In this document: positions 41,758 to 50,720 of the stretch, in pieces | Numbering within the stretch: position 1 is the first letter of the stretch | Layout of the letters: each line of letters starts with the position of its first letter | NCBI GenBank assembly: GCA_003510135.1 | Contig: DOKY01000033.1 | Span: forward strand, 4,024-68,023 | Source: Pseudothermotoga sp. | Lineage (GTDB): Bacteria; Thermotogota; Thermotogae; Thermotogales; DSM-5069 | Length of the DNA: 64,000 nucleotides | Direction: 5' to 3' | Translations under genes and position numbers: made by a program | Notes under the pieces: generated by a model | Databases searched by the model: none | The model's input: only the letters and a program-made list of their open reading frames with translations | What the model was told of the DNA's origin: nothing

Positions 41758-43146
41758 TCACAAGATATAGGAGCTCAAGTCCTCGTCCGCAGCTATGGCT
41801 CCGATCTTCTCCCTTACGTAATTCGCATCAACAACGATTCTCTTTTCGGAGACATCGGGTGCCTCGAAGGCTATGTCTTCCAGCACCTTCTCCACAACAG
41901 TGTACAACCTCCGCGCTCCGATGTTCTCCAACCTCTGGTTGAGTTCGTAAGCAATCCTGGCGATTTCCTCCACACCATCCTCACTGAAAACTAACTCCAC
42001 GCCTTCAACAGCTAGCAAAGCCTGGTACTGCTTGATGATCGCATTTTCAGGTTCAGTAAGTATTCTCACAAAGTCCTTTTGAGTTAACGGTGAAAGTTCA
42101 ACTCGAATGGGGAATCGACCTTGAAGCTCTGGCATCAAGTCCGATGGCCTGCTCATGTGAAACGCACCGGAACCTATGAAGAGTATGTAGTCTGTCCTGA
42201 CGGGTCCGTACTTCGTCATGATCGTTGTACCCTCGACGATGGGTAGAAGGTCCCTCTGAACGCCCTGTCTTGAAACGTCCGGACCACTGGCCGAGGATTT
42301 GATCGCTATCTTGTCGAGTTCGTCTATGAAGATTATACCCCTGTTCTGAGCCCTGTCGAGAGCTTCCTGAACGACCTTGTCTACGTCTAAAAGTTTCTCA
42401 GCCTCGATGGGCAAAAGAACTTTACGTGCCTCGGAAACGGTGAGCCTTTTCTTCTGTTTCGTCTTCGGTAGAAGACTGCCGAGCATGTTGCTCAGATCAA
42501 TACCCAAATCCTCCAGCTCCGCAGACCCGACAATTCCCATGAAAGGTGTGGCTTCTTTCTCAACCTCGATTTCGATCATTTCGTTCTCGAGTTCCCCACT
42601 TCTCAGTTTTTGCCTCATTTCCTCACGTTTCTGCCTGATCAACCTTCTTTCCTCGACGCTCTGCTGTGGTTGCTGCTGCATGCCGAAAAGTCCCATCAAT
42701 CCAAGAGACTGAGGTTTCCTGCTTTCTGGCACCAAAGCATCTAAAATTCTCTCCTCCACCATCGCTTCAGCCTTTTCTCTGACCTGTTCCATCATTTCCT
42801 TCTTGACCATGTTCACGCTTATTTCGACCAGATCCCTTATCATCGATTCAACGTTCTTTCCCACGTATCCTATCTCTGTGAACCTGGTTGCCTCCACCTT
42901 GAGAAAGGGCGAACCGGAAAGTTGCGCGAGCCTTCTTGCAATCTCCGTCTTACCAACACCTGTGGGACCTATCATGAGAATGTTCTTGGGAAGCACTTCT
43001 TTTTGCCACTTTTCCGGTAATTTCTGCCGTCTTATGCGGTTCCTTATGGCTATCGCAACGGCACGTTTCGCCTGATGCTGACCAACTATGTACTTGTCAA
43101 GCTCTGCCACTATTTGCTTCGGGGTCAGTTCATCGAAGTTCGTCAT
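41758..43146 (-). CDS. hslU: HslU (ClpY) unfoldase ATPase
   Basis: This AAA+ ATPase of the HslUV protease has 462 residues. It shows Walker A (GPTGVGKTEIARRLA), an I-domain (~110-240) rich in QQPQQ and charged residues, and Walker B (GIIFIDELDKIA). The C-terminal EDLSSYIL tail inserts into HslV. It follows hslV by 16 bp. Confidence 0.97.
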   Translation of the reverse strand: MTNFDELTPKQIVAELDKYIVGQHQAKRAVAIAIRNRIRRQKLPEKWQKEVLPKNILMIGPTGVGKTEIARRLAQLSGSPFLKVEATRFTEIGYVGKNVESMIRDLVEISVNMVKKEMMEQVREKAEAMVEERILDALVPESRKPQSLGLMGLFGMQQQPQQSVEERRLIRQKREEMRQKLRSGELENEMIEIEVEKEATPFMGIVGSAELEDLGIDLSNMLGSLLPKTKQKKRLTVSEARKVLLPIEAEKLLDVDKVVQEALDRAQNRGIIFIDELDKIAIKSSASGPDVSRQGVQRDLLPIVEGTTIMTKYGPVRTDYILFIGSGAFHMSRPSDLMPELQGRFPIRVELSPLTQKDFVRILTEPENAIIKQYQALLAVEGVELVFSEDGVEEIARIAYELNQRLENIGARRLYTVVEKVLEDIAFEAPDVSEKRIVVDANYVREKIGAIAADEDLSSYIL

Positions 43147-43162
43147 CTCGTCTCACGCTCCT

Positions 43163-43693
43163 TTAAAGTTCCTCAATCGTTATGTTGCTGTTCGTGTATA
43201 TGCATATCTCACTCGCGATCTGCAAAGATTTTTCCGCTATTGTCCTCGCGTCGAGGTCAGTGTTTCTCACCAGAGCCCTCGCGGCGGCGAGCGCATAAGG
43301 TGCACCAGAGCCAATGGCTGCCACGTTGTCGTCAGGCTGAACGACTTCTCCCGTACCGGATATTATGAGCACGCTGTTCCTGTCTGCAACGAGCAGCAGG
43401 GCTTCCAGCCTTCTCAAGATCCTGTCTGTCCTCCAGTCTTTCGCCAGTTCCACCGCCGCTTTCAACAGATTGTTTCCCCACTCTCTGAGTTTTGCCTCGA
43501 AACGATCGAACAGGGCCATGGCATCTGCAACTGAACCTGCGAAACCCGCTAAAACCTGACCATCCGCGATCTTTCTGATCTTCCTTGCTCCATGTTTGAG
43601 CACCGTGTTGCCATAGGTTACCTGACCATCTCCTGCCATGACAGTTTTACCGTTCCTCGAAACAACGAGTATCGTTGTCGATCTCCAACTCAT
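43163..43693 (-). CDS. hslV: HslV (ClpQ) peptidase subunit
   Basis: This is a threonine protease of the 20S beta fold, 176 residues. After a short propeptide MSWRS, the catalytic Thr starts TTILVVSRNGKTVMAGDGQVT. GFAGSVADAMALFDRFE and GSGAPYALAAA are typical. An open frame to 43957 lies inside the upstream gene and is not used; ATG 43693 has GAGGAGGTG and overlaps the upstream TGA. The residue before the catalytic Thr is Ser, where Gly is common in other HslV. Confidence 0.96.
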   Translation of the reverse strand: MSWRSTTILVVSRNGKTVMAGDGQVTYGNTVLKHGARKIRKIADGQVLAGFAGSVADAMALFDRFEAKLREWGNNLLKAAVELAKDWRTDRILRRLEALLLVADRNSVLIISGTGEVVQPDDNVAAIGSGAPYALAAARALVRNTDLDARTIAEKSLQIASEICIYTNSNITIEEL

Positions 43694-46600
43694 CTGCTCA
43701 CCTCCTCGAGAATGGTATAGAATGCCACGAATCGGGAATACCTCTCCCAGAGTTTCAATGCCAGAGGTACACTGTTCACCACAGACTTTATCTCCTGAAC
43801 CGCCTGGTTGAGCCTGTCCTGATCTTTGATCACGTTTGCGAACAGTCTTTGCACTTCGTTGAACATCGCGTTCGGCAGATCCGACACCAAAGTATGAACC
43901 TTGTTCACTTCGCCATTTTGAATCGCCGCAAGTTCGTTGTCTATCGCAATTTTCCAATTTGCAGATTTGAACTGTGACTCGATCTGATCTGAAAGTCCCT
44001 CAACGATCGATCGCACACTTTTGATTCTGACACTGGGGATGTCTTCTTCCGATAGAATCCGTTCGATCGCGTTCGAGACCTGTGAGAGGTACTCGTCTAT
44101 GCTCTTCTTGAGGTCCAAACGCTGAAGTTCTGTTACTATTCGTTCGAAACTTGGTCTGTAATCTTCCTGCATGGCTTTCAGGATCTGCTCTGAAAGAACA
44201 GGATCTTGAGCTTTCAGAGAATGAGCTGCGGCCAACAGCACCATTGCGGCACCGTCTGGAACCGCCCAAACCCGTTTCGCAGCCATCGCTTCACATGCCC
44301 AGATCTCCCTGCGAGCCAGATATTGCAGAAATTCAATGGCTCTATCGCTCGTCAACGGTTCGAAGCTTGCCAGCTGCACCGCCAGAAATCTGTAGATGTC
44401 TTCTCCCCGCACCGCTCTGAGCGTGTCGGGATTCTTCCATTCAGGATACCTGCTCCAGGAACCCGGCAGACGATAGACTGTGCCCCTTGCCCAATCTATG
44501 AACTCTTCGCCGTATTTTTCGTACAGTCCATCGAGCTTACTCAGGAACATTCTGCCTGTCTCATCCTGTTGTAGATAGCTCAGCCGTTCTCTCAAATTTT
44601 TGATTGCTCCTGCAAGTGTTGCGTACCTCGCTGCGAGGGCCTTGTAGGTGTTTCTCTCGTTGAAGCTCAGCAGTGACGTTTTGAACAACGCACAGGAATC
44701 AAGTATTGCTTGAAGGTACGCCATGGTGTTCTCATCAACAGAATTCGGACTGTATCTTTTCAAATCAATCAGAAAGAGCAAATCTGAGCTTCTGAACTGA
44801 GGTGCAATCACTCTCTGATATTCATCGTAACTTTGAGTCAGGACCGACGTTTTCGCAGCTTTCAATGCGCCCGTCAACTCGTTGATGCGCTCCGGTCTCA
44901 ACGCCAAAGAGGCGAGATAAAAGTAGGACTTTCCATAGGTGTGGTTCATCCTTACGGACTTCAGGAGGTTCTCCTTGGCCAGTTTCGAATGCTGTTGCTG
45001 CAGCTGCTGGATCTCTTTCAGACCATTTCTCACCTTTCCGAGATCGCTCACAAGGTTGTTTCTTATTGAAGCGATTTGATTTACCCTTCTCTTCTCCAGC
45101 TCTACAGGATCAAGGTTCTCGATTTTGAAGTTCTCCGGCCTCAGGTTGACGAACGGGCCGGACAGATTTTCGAGCTCGTCCAGTCTCGCCAAGAGCGTCT
45201 TTTCAAGCTGTTCCAATCTGTTCTTTTCGCTGTCCAAATTCGCAAGGAAGCTGTACGAACCGCTTCCGTTTTTGAAGTAAACCTCGGATAAGAAGTAGTT
45301 CCACTTCAGATAGGTCGTTGACAGTACGGTGAACAGGACCGCAACCAAGATCACAGCGAGTTTGAAACCGCGCAAAGTGATTTTCCATGACAGAAAGCCG
45401 TTTTCAGCGGGATTGAAATAGACTCCTGTCGCAACCGAAGCGTAAAAGATGGCAAGCAACGAGTTTGGCAAGAGATGGCCTGGAAAACTGAAAAAGCTCT
45501 GAACCATAAACCCCACAAATCCCAGACTCATGGCCAAGAAGAGGAGAAAATCTTCCAGGCTCTGTAACCTCTTGAAGCGGTTCAGGGCGTAGACACCGAG
45601 CAGAACACCCAGAACCACTAACGTTGAGAAACCGAGCACACCCATCTCACCCAGAACCTGGAAATAGTCGTTGTGCGTGCGCTTGAAGTTGTTCCACACG
45701 TACAGAAACCGAGGATGTTTCTCCATCACCTTCGCCAGCTCTTCGATGGCGAGTATTTGATAGGTGCCTATACCTGTACCTATCCATTTACTCTCTTTCC
45801 ACTGTTCAACTGCTGAAAGCCATGCCAGAAGCCTTTCTTCGGCGTTAGATGCGAAAACCTCGGGAGCGAACCTTCCAAAGAGTGAAACTGTTCCATACTT
45901 TGTCAGAGGATTGTCCGTGTTGTAAACGACAAGCACCACTATCGACAGGATCACGAGCAGAACAAAGATGATTCTGTTGAAACGTTTTAACTGTCCACCG
46001 AACGGTGCCTCTTCTCTTTCCTTGTTCTTGCGATAGATGAGATAGAAGAAAGCGAAGAGACAGATCATGATCGTGAGCGCGATGTACTCTGATCTGGTTT
46101 GACCTATGGCAATGACGGTCAGAGCCAGGAGGAAGTAAACCAGAGAAAAGATCTTGACCATTACGTACTCTTTTTTCTTCGCATTTTTCCAACCGTAGTT
46201 GTTGGAGATGATGAAATAGATGCTGACGGGTAACAGCATTCCAAGATAGTTCGTCACGAAGATGACGTTCCCAACGCTTGCTCTTATCGATCCCCTGTAG
46301 AAGGGATTTCCAACCCTCTCAAAGAAGATGCTGGTTCCGGTGTAGAAATTGAGCAAACTATCTATCGCCACAACCATGCCAGATGCGAGAAACGTTAGCA
46401 AAAGCCTAGTTATAACATCCCTCGAGCGGGCTCTGTTCGAGAAGTAAACTGCCATGAATGCTGTAAGGAGGGTGTAAAGCGCTATATCGATGGAGTATCT
46501 GAAGTAAAAACGGTTGTTCTGGAACACGTACAGCGTGGAGAGCAGAGCACATGCAGCGAAGATGAACCAAAGCAGGTTCGCAAAGGATAGATGAAGGCTG

Positions 46601-46776
46601 AGTTCGAACCTGTTTTTCTTGGACCATTCTATCAGGAGCAATATCACTATCAACAGCGCAAAAAGTGTGATGAAAGCGTATTTAGGCACGCTGAACTCGT
46701 ATGTGATCTTTCTGTTTGCCAGAAGGGCGATCACGATTATGCTGATGTGCAGTACAGATTCTTCCAACTTATTCAT
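43690..46776 (-). CDS. O-antigen ligase/polymerase-like membrane protein with large C-terminal domain
   Basis: Residues ~1-490 hold about 12 hydrophobic helices and the Wzy_C/WaaL signature (IGTGIGTYQ, then RTHNDYFQVLGEMGVLGF). This suggests a glycan ligase or polymerase acting on lipid-linked surface sugars. The remaining ~530 residues are hydrophilic and strongly helical (LEQLEKTLLARLDELENL; SLAL repeats), perhaps TPR-like, and most likely face the envelope. At 1028 residues it is over twice the usual length. The stop overlaps the hslV start. Confidence 0.82.
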   Translation of the reverse strand: MNKLEESVLHISIIVIALLANRKITYEFSVPKYAFITLFALLIVILLLIEWSKKNRFELSLHLSFANLLWFIFAACALLSTLYVFQNNRFYFRYSIDIALYTLLTAFMAVYFSNRARSRDVITRLLLTFLASGMVVAIDSLLNFYTGTSIFFERVGNPFYRGSIRASVGNVIFVTNYLGMLLPVSIYFIISNNYGWKNAKKKEYVMVKIFSLVYFLLALTVIAIGQTRSEYIALTIMICLFAFFYLIYRKNKEREEAPFGGQLKRFNRIIFVLLVILSIVVLVVYNTDNPLTKYGTVSLFGRFAPEVFASNAEERLLAWLSAVEQWKESKWIGTGIGTYQILAIEELAKVMEKHPRFLYVWNNFKRTHNDYFQVLGEMGVLGFSTLVVLGVLLGVYALNRFKRLQSLEDFLLFLAMSLGFVGFMVQSFFSFPGHLLPNSLLAIFYASVATGVYFNPAENGFLSWKITLRGFKLAVILVAVLFTVLSTTYLKWNYFLSEVYFKNGSGSYSFLANLDSEKNRLEQLEKTLLARLDELENLSGPFVNLRPENFKIENLDPVELEKRRVNQIASIRNNLVSDLGKVRNGLKEIQQLQQQHSKLAKENLLKSVRMNHTYGKSYFYLASLALRPERINELTGALKAAKTSVLTQSYDEYQRVIAPQFRSSDLLFLIDLKRYSPNSVDENTMAYLQAILDSCALFKTSLLSFNERNTYKALAARYATLAGAIKNLRERLSYLQQDETGRMFLSKLDGLYEKYGEEFIDWARGTVYRLPGSWSRYPEWKNPDTLRAVRGEDIYRFLAVQLASFEPLTSDRAIEFLQYLARREIWACEAMAAKRVWAVPDGAAMVLLAAAHSLKAQDPVLSEQILKAMQEDYRPSFERIVTELQRLDLKKSIDEYLSQVSNAIERILSEEDIPSVRIKSVRSIVEGLSDQIESQFKSANWKIAIDNELAAIQNGEVNKVHTLVSDLPNAMFNEVQRLFANVIKDQDRLNQAVQEIKSVVNSVPLALKLWERYSRFVAFYTILEEVSR

Positions 46777-46789
46777 GTGCTTCCTCCTC

Positions 46790-47473
46790 TCATCTGAAAA
46801 CCCGCGCTGCGTAATCTATAATGGGTGACAGAACCAGAGCAGGTAACAAGTTGCCCACCTTGATGTCCTTCACCTCGAGCAACCTCAATCCGATAGCAAG
46901 AACGATGAGACCCCCGGCACCAGTGAAGTTCGCGAGGTAAGTCTGCTCTGTCAGGAACGAAAGCTGCGATGCCAGCAATACCATACCACCCTGAACGAGC
47001 AGAACGACAACGCTCGTGAGGAGCACGCCGATGCCATAGAGTGAGGCCAAAACAATTGAGGAGATGAAATCCAGCACAGATTTCACATAGATCAGCGTAC
47101 CGTCGTTCAGCAGGCCAGCCCTTACGGAACCAACGATCGTCATGGGGCCGACGAGGAACAGCGTGGTCGCAGCCACGAAACCCTTCGCGAACCTGGTCGA
47201 ATCCTTTGAGAACTTACCAACCCTTGACAATTTCTCTTCTATGTCGAGTGCTTCGCCAACGATTGCACCTAGCGCTAGAGCAAGCAAGACAATTATGAAA
47301 TTCGAGGTGTCGAGAGTCATCTTGATCCCAACACCGACGGTGGTCAAACCCACTGCCTGGAAAAGGACTTTCTTGAACCTTTCGGAAATCGCTTTGCCAA
47401 GAGCCATGCCCAGCGAAGAACCAGCGAGCACGCACGCGGAATTGATCAGGACCGAAGGATGTATTTGAAGCAC
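46790..47473 (-). CDS. DUF554 family membrane protein
   Basis: This ~225-residue protein has six to seven hydrophobic helices: GSSLGMALGKAISERFK, then FLVGPMTIVGSVRAGLLND (family signature) and LLPALVLSPIIDY. It is related to YdfK-like transporters of unknown substrate. The start is odd: GTG 47473 overlaps the AAAGGAGG ribosome site, whereas an in-frame ATA at 47464 is 8 nt from it and would start MHPSVLINSACVLAGS. It heads the long minus-strand string and diverges from coaX. Confidence 0.85.
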   Translation of the reverse strand: MLQIHPSVLINSACVLAGSSLGMALGKAISERFKKVLFQAVGLTTVGVGIKMTLDTSNFIIVLLALALGAIVGEALDIEEKLSRVGKFSKDSTRFAKGFVAATTLFLVGPMTIVGSVRAGLLNDGTLIYVKSVLDFISSIVLASLYGIGVLLTSVVVLLVQGGMVLLASQLSFLTEQTYLANFTGAGGLIVLAIGLRLLEVKDIKVGNLLPALVLSPIIDYAARVFR

Positions 47474-47493
47474 CTCCTTTCGAGGTTTATTAT
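47465..47493 (+). promoter_or_regulatory. Promoter of coaX
   Basis: TTGAAG (47465-47470), a 17-bp spacer and TATTAT (47488-47493) read toward coaX. The start site would be near 47500, leaving a leader of about 12 nt that begins at the ribosome binding site. The same AT block read on the minus strand gives TATAAT (47494-47489) for the divergent DUF554 gene. Confidence 0.6.
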
Positions 47494-47511
47494 ACCTTTG
47501 GAGGTGAAGTG

Positions 47512-48276
47512 ATGGTCATCCTGTTCGACATTGGAAACACGCAAACTGTGCTGGGCGTTACCGACGATGGTGTGACATTCCACAAGTGGAGGTTCTCCAC
47601 GCAACGATCGGAAACGGAGGACGAAATATTTGCCCTTGCATCCATTTTGCTGGAAAAACAGTTTGGAACGATACCACACTTCAAAGGGGCCGTGATCGCT
47701 TCGGTCGTACCGTCTCTGAACTACGTTTTTCAGAAACTGGTTGAGAAGTACTTCACCATCGAGTGTACGTGGGTGGAAGCAACGAACTCATCGGAGGTGA
47801 AATGGAACGTGAAAAATCCCTCTGAGATAGGTGCGGACAGGGTGGCGAACGTCTTCGCTGTTGCGTTCGACCATCCCGACGCACTGGTGATAGATGTTGG
47901 AACTGCTATTACGATAGATGTTGTGAGAGATGGAAACTACGAAGGTGGAGTGATAATGCCAGGACTGATGACCGCGGCCTACAGCCTGTTCGAAAAGACC
48001 GCGAAGCTTCCTCAGGTCGATCTCCACGTACCGACAAACTGCGTGGGTAAAGATACATCCGAGAACATCAGGATAGGTATCGTGAAGGGAACCGCCTGCG
48101 CACTGAACGGTTTGATCGGGGAGATCAAAAACATCTACGACAGGCCTTTCAGGGTGTTCCTCACGGGTGGTCAGAGTAAGGTTTTGGAGAAATTGGTCGA
48201 GCACGATGATCTTGATCCCGATTTGACGTTGAGGGGGATGTTCAAATTCTGGCAAGTAAAAAGAAGATCGTTCTGA
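47512..48276 (+). CDS. coaX: Type III pantothenate kinase
   Basis: CoaX phosphorylates pantothenate, the first step of CoA synthesis, using ATP and a monovalent cation. The ~254-residue ASKHA-fold protein has FDIGNTQTVLGV (phosphate 1), GADRVAN and VIDVGTAITIDVV (phosphate 2). GTG 47509 is an alternative, but GGAGG is 7 nt from ATG 47512. Its 3' end overlaps the start of the next gene's conserved N-terminus. Confidence 0.95.
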   Translation: MVILFDIGNTQTVLGVTDDGVTFHKWRFSTQRSETEDEIFALASILLEKQFGTIPHFKGAVIASVVPSLNYVFQKLVEKYFTIECTWVEATNSSEVKWNVKNPSEIGADRVANVFAVAFDHPDALVIDVGTAITIDVVRDGNYEGGVIMPGLMTAAYSLFEKTAKLPQVDLHVPTNCVGKDTSENIRIGIVKGTACALNGLIGEIKNIYDRPFRVFLTGGQSKVLEKLVEHDDLDPDLTLRGMFKFWQVKRRSF

Positions 48277-49607
48277 TCAATCCCTGGATATGTGACTTCG
48301 CAGCGTACGATTTCTGGCTCAAACCTGTTGGGCTACTGTACGTTGGATCTGCCCTTTTACACTACGGATTCGACGTGAACTTAATTGATCTTCTCAACAG
48401 ACACGATCCAAGAATCGCTTTCTTTGCCAGGCCCAAACCTGACAAGCAGTACGGCACAGGAAAATTTCACACCGTAGAAATCCAAAAACCACCGCAACTG
48501 TCGTTCGTTCCGAGGAAGTACAAACGTTACGGCGCGCCTGAAGAGTTCTTCATTCATGAGCTGAAAAGAATCGAAAAGCCTGACGCCTTCTTCGTCACGT
48601 CTTCCATGACCTACTGGTGGCCGGGGGTTCGCCAGACGATAGAAGTCATTAAGCGGGTGTTCCCGAACGTACCTGTGGTTCTCGGTGGCATCTACGCACG
48701 AATCTATCCGGATCACGCAAGACTTCACAGCGGAGCGGACATAGTCTACAGCGCGGATCTGTCGCAGCTGAACACTTTGCTTTCCGATCTCTTTGGAGAA
48801 AGCTTCGACGATGATCTCAGCGACTGGTTCGAAAGGCTGGATCCTGCCTACGAGCTGTACGAGAAGGTCGGTTATCTGGTGTTCTTCACATCGCTTGGAT
48901 GTGTGTACAACTGCAGTTACTGTTTGACGCCTAAGCTGTACGGAAAATGGATATACCGGGATCATGAGCGAATACTGAAAATGATCCGAAAATATGTTCG
49001 CGCCTTTAACGTGAAAGACGTTGTGTTCTTCGACGATGCCGCCCTGATAGACAAAGAAAATCACTTCAAACCGCTGTTGAAAAAGCTTATCACTGCAAAT
49101 CTCGGGGTCAGATACCACCTTCCCAACGGCATTCACGCAAGATTGATAGACGGAGAGCTCGCCTGGTTGCTGAAGCAAGCAAACTTCGTCACGATCAAAC
49201 TCGGTTACGAAACCTCTGGTCCCCTTCAAAACAAAACGGGTGGCAAGGTCCACGACGAGGATATCATCAAGGCAGCCCAGCTGCTCAGGTCCGTCGGTTT
49301 CACCTCCCGAGAAGTCCAGGCGTACATCATGGTGAACATGCCGGAACAAACCGAGCAGGATGTAATGAACGCCATCGAAACATGCAGGAAAGCCGGCATA
49401 TCCATCTCTCTGAACGAATATACACCGATTCCAAACACAAGAGACTGGTTCAAATTAACGAGTGCTGGGATACTGCCAGCCGACGTCGATCCTCTTTTGC
49501 TGAACAACACCGTTTTACCTTACTGGTGGAAAGCCGGGATAAATGTTGCGACCGTGCAACGGCTCAAGGATCTGGCACACGGAAGAATTTCTACTCTTCG
49601 CTCGTGA
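48249..49607 (+). CDS. B12-binding-domain radical SAM protein
   Basis: The N-terminus has a cobalamin-binding-like fold (KKIVLINPWICDFAAYDFWL, then GLLYVGSALLHYGFDVNLID). The radical SAM core has the CxxxCxxC cluster motif in SLGCVYNCSYCLTPK (~residues 217-228). No ATG, GTG or TTG exists in frame before GTG 48375, which would cut off the first ~42 conserved residues. CTG 48249 (after GAGGGGG) or ATT 48246 is the best start and overlaps coaX by 28 bp. Substrate unknown; these enzymes perform methylations or rearrangements. Confidence 0.75.
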   Translation: MASKKKIVLINPWICDFAAYDFWLKPVGLLYVGSALLHYGFDVNLIDLLNRHDPRIAFFARPKPDKQYGTGKFHTVEIQKPPQLSFVPRKYKRYGAPEEFFIHELKRIEKPDAFFVTSSMTYWWPGVRQTIEVIKRVFPNVPVVLGGIYARIYPDHARLHSGADIVYSADLSQLNTLLSDLFGESFDDDLSDWFERLDPAYELYEKVGYLVFFTSLGCVYNCSYCLTPKLYGKWIYRDHERILKMIRKYVRAFNVKDVVFFDDAALIDKENHFKPLLKKLITANLGVRYHLPNGIHARLIDGELAWLLKQANFVTIKLGYETSGPLQNKTGGKVHDEDIIKAAQLLRSVGFTSREVQAYIMVNMPEQTEQDVMNAIETCRKAGISISLNEYTPIPNTRDWFKLTSAGILPADVDPLLLNNTVLPYWWKAGINVATVQRLKDLAHGRISTLRS

Positions 49608-50595
49608 CCTTTGTCGCGATCATGCCAACTCCGCTTGGATAACCTCTCTTCTGAGCGAGCTGGTCCGCGAGTTTCTGGAAAACGACGATGACTGGTATTG
49701 CAGCAAGCTCTTCGGGAAGGCCAGATTTCAACAGGATCGCTCTTTTCGAGTCTTCTTGAACGTTGGTGATCGCCCACACTCTTTCGAAATCCGAAAGATC
49801 TTTCAGCATCTTGCCAACAATTCGTTCAGTTCTTCCCTCAAGATGAATGAGCGTTGCAGTTGCACCACCAATCAGCAACTCCATGGCACCATGACGAAAG
49901 CCTCCGCCACTGTACCAGGAGCTGTTGAACCTGGCAACCTCCGCGAGCGTGAGCTGTGCCATGCGCAGAATCGGCACCGAAAAACCTCGTCCGACCAGAA
50001 CCAAATGTTCATTTGCAGCCACACTCTCCACATAGTTCCGAATTTCCAGATCAAGCGCGTACTCCAAATGCTCGTCCAGACCTTCAAAGCTCAAAGAACG
50101 TCCCACCCATCGTGATACGATGAGGAGTAAGGTCAAAATACTGTTGACGAAAGTCTTGGTCGAGCCCATGGCTCGCTCCTGCCCCGCGTGGATCAGAAAG
50201 ACTCTATCTTGACCCAGGGTTTTGGCAACAGTGCTGCCCGAATTGTTCGTGACGAGGATGCATTTTTTTCTGATTTTGGGATACCTCTCGACGAGTTTTT
50301 TCAGCTCCACTGTCTCTCCAGACTGTGAAACCAACACGATGGTATCGTAAGAATCAAAATTTTTCTCATCCCAGTACCACAGCACTTCTGAAAGTTCCTC
50401 ACATCTACAGTTGAAGCCCGCTTGGTTGGCGTACACCATGGCGTACAATCCTGCGTAGTAGGAAGCCCCCATTCCCAAGATCAAGAGGTTGGCCGGTTTG
50501 AAAAGATCCGCCTTTCTCTTCGTTTCCTCAGCGTGTGTGATCAGTTCACGAACAGCCTTCGGTTGCTCTGAACAATCTTGTGCAAAAATTGACAT
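49591..50595 (-). CDS. SIS-domain sugar isomerase-like protein (GlmS C-terminal type)
   Basis: The protein has two SIS domains, the first with LLILGMGASYYAGL and SQSGETVELKKLV, the second with VLVGRGFSVPILRMAQLTLAEVARF. It resembles the isomerase half of GlmS without the glutaminase domain, like AgaS/FrlB-type proteins and, as I recall, T. maritima TM0813. It probably acts on an amino-sugar phosphate. At 334 residues it is complete. It overlaps the convergent radical SAM gene by 17 bp. Confidence 0.85.
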   Translation of the reverse strand: MSIFAQDCSEQPKAVRELITHAEETKRKADLFKPANLLILGMGASYYAGLYAMVYANQAGFNCRCEELSEVLWYWDEKNFDSYDTIVLVSQSGETVELKKLVERYPKIRKKCILVTNNSGSTVAKTLGQDRVFLIHAGQERAMGSTKTFVNSILTLLLIVSRWVGRSLSFEGLDEHLEYALDLEIRNYVESVAANEHLVLVGRGFSVPILRMAQLTLAEVARFNSSWYSGGGFRHGAMELLIGGATATLIHLEGRTERIVGKMLKDLSDFERVWAITNVQEDSKRAILLKSGLPEELAAIPVIVVFQKLADQLAQKRGYPSGVGMIATKVTSEE

Positions 50596-50636
50596 CTACA
50601 TCAAACCTCCCTTGTCAGTATGTCCTACCAAATCAA

Positions 50637-50645
50637 TTTATAGCA
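50637..50645 (-). promoter_or_regulatory. Candidate promoter for the SIS gene
   Basis: The minus strand carries TGCTATAAA, an extended -10 (TATAAA at 50642-50637), some 42 nt before the SIS ATG. No convincing -35 is seen. The divergent infB promoter must share this 125-bp gap; TTGTGTAAAAT near 50683-50693 is a weak candidate. Confidence 0.5.
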
Positions 50646-50720
50646 CGATACTTTAAAATCAGTTCAGCAAAACGGCATACATGTTGTGTAAAATATATGC
50701 GGTTTGAAGGGGTGATATGT

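Noticed and set aside
43694..43957. N-terminal extension of the hslV frame
   Set aside because: It overlaps the O-antigen-ligase-like gene and would bury the catalytic Thr far from the N-terminus.
48216..48375. Frameshift in the 5' part of the radical SAM gene
   Set aside because: coaX ends normally in its own frame and the radical SAM frame is continuous across the region, so a non-standard start is simpler; a single-base error is still possible.
48381..49349. Long minus-strand frame opposite the radical SAM gene
   Set aside because: The plus-strand frame holds the CxxxCxxC motif and a conserved fold; the minus frame has no recognisable motif.
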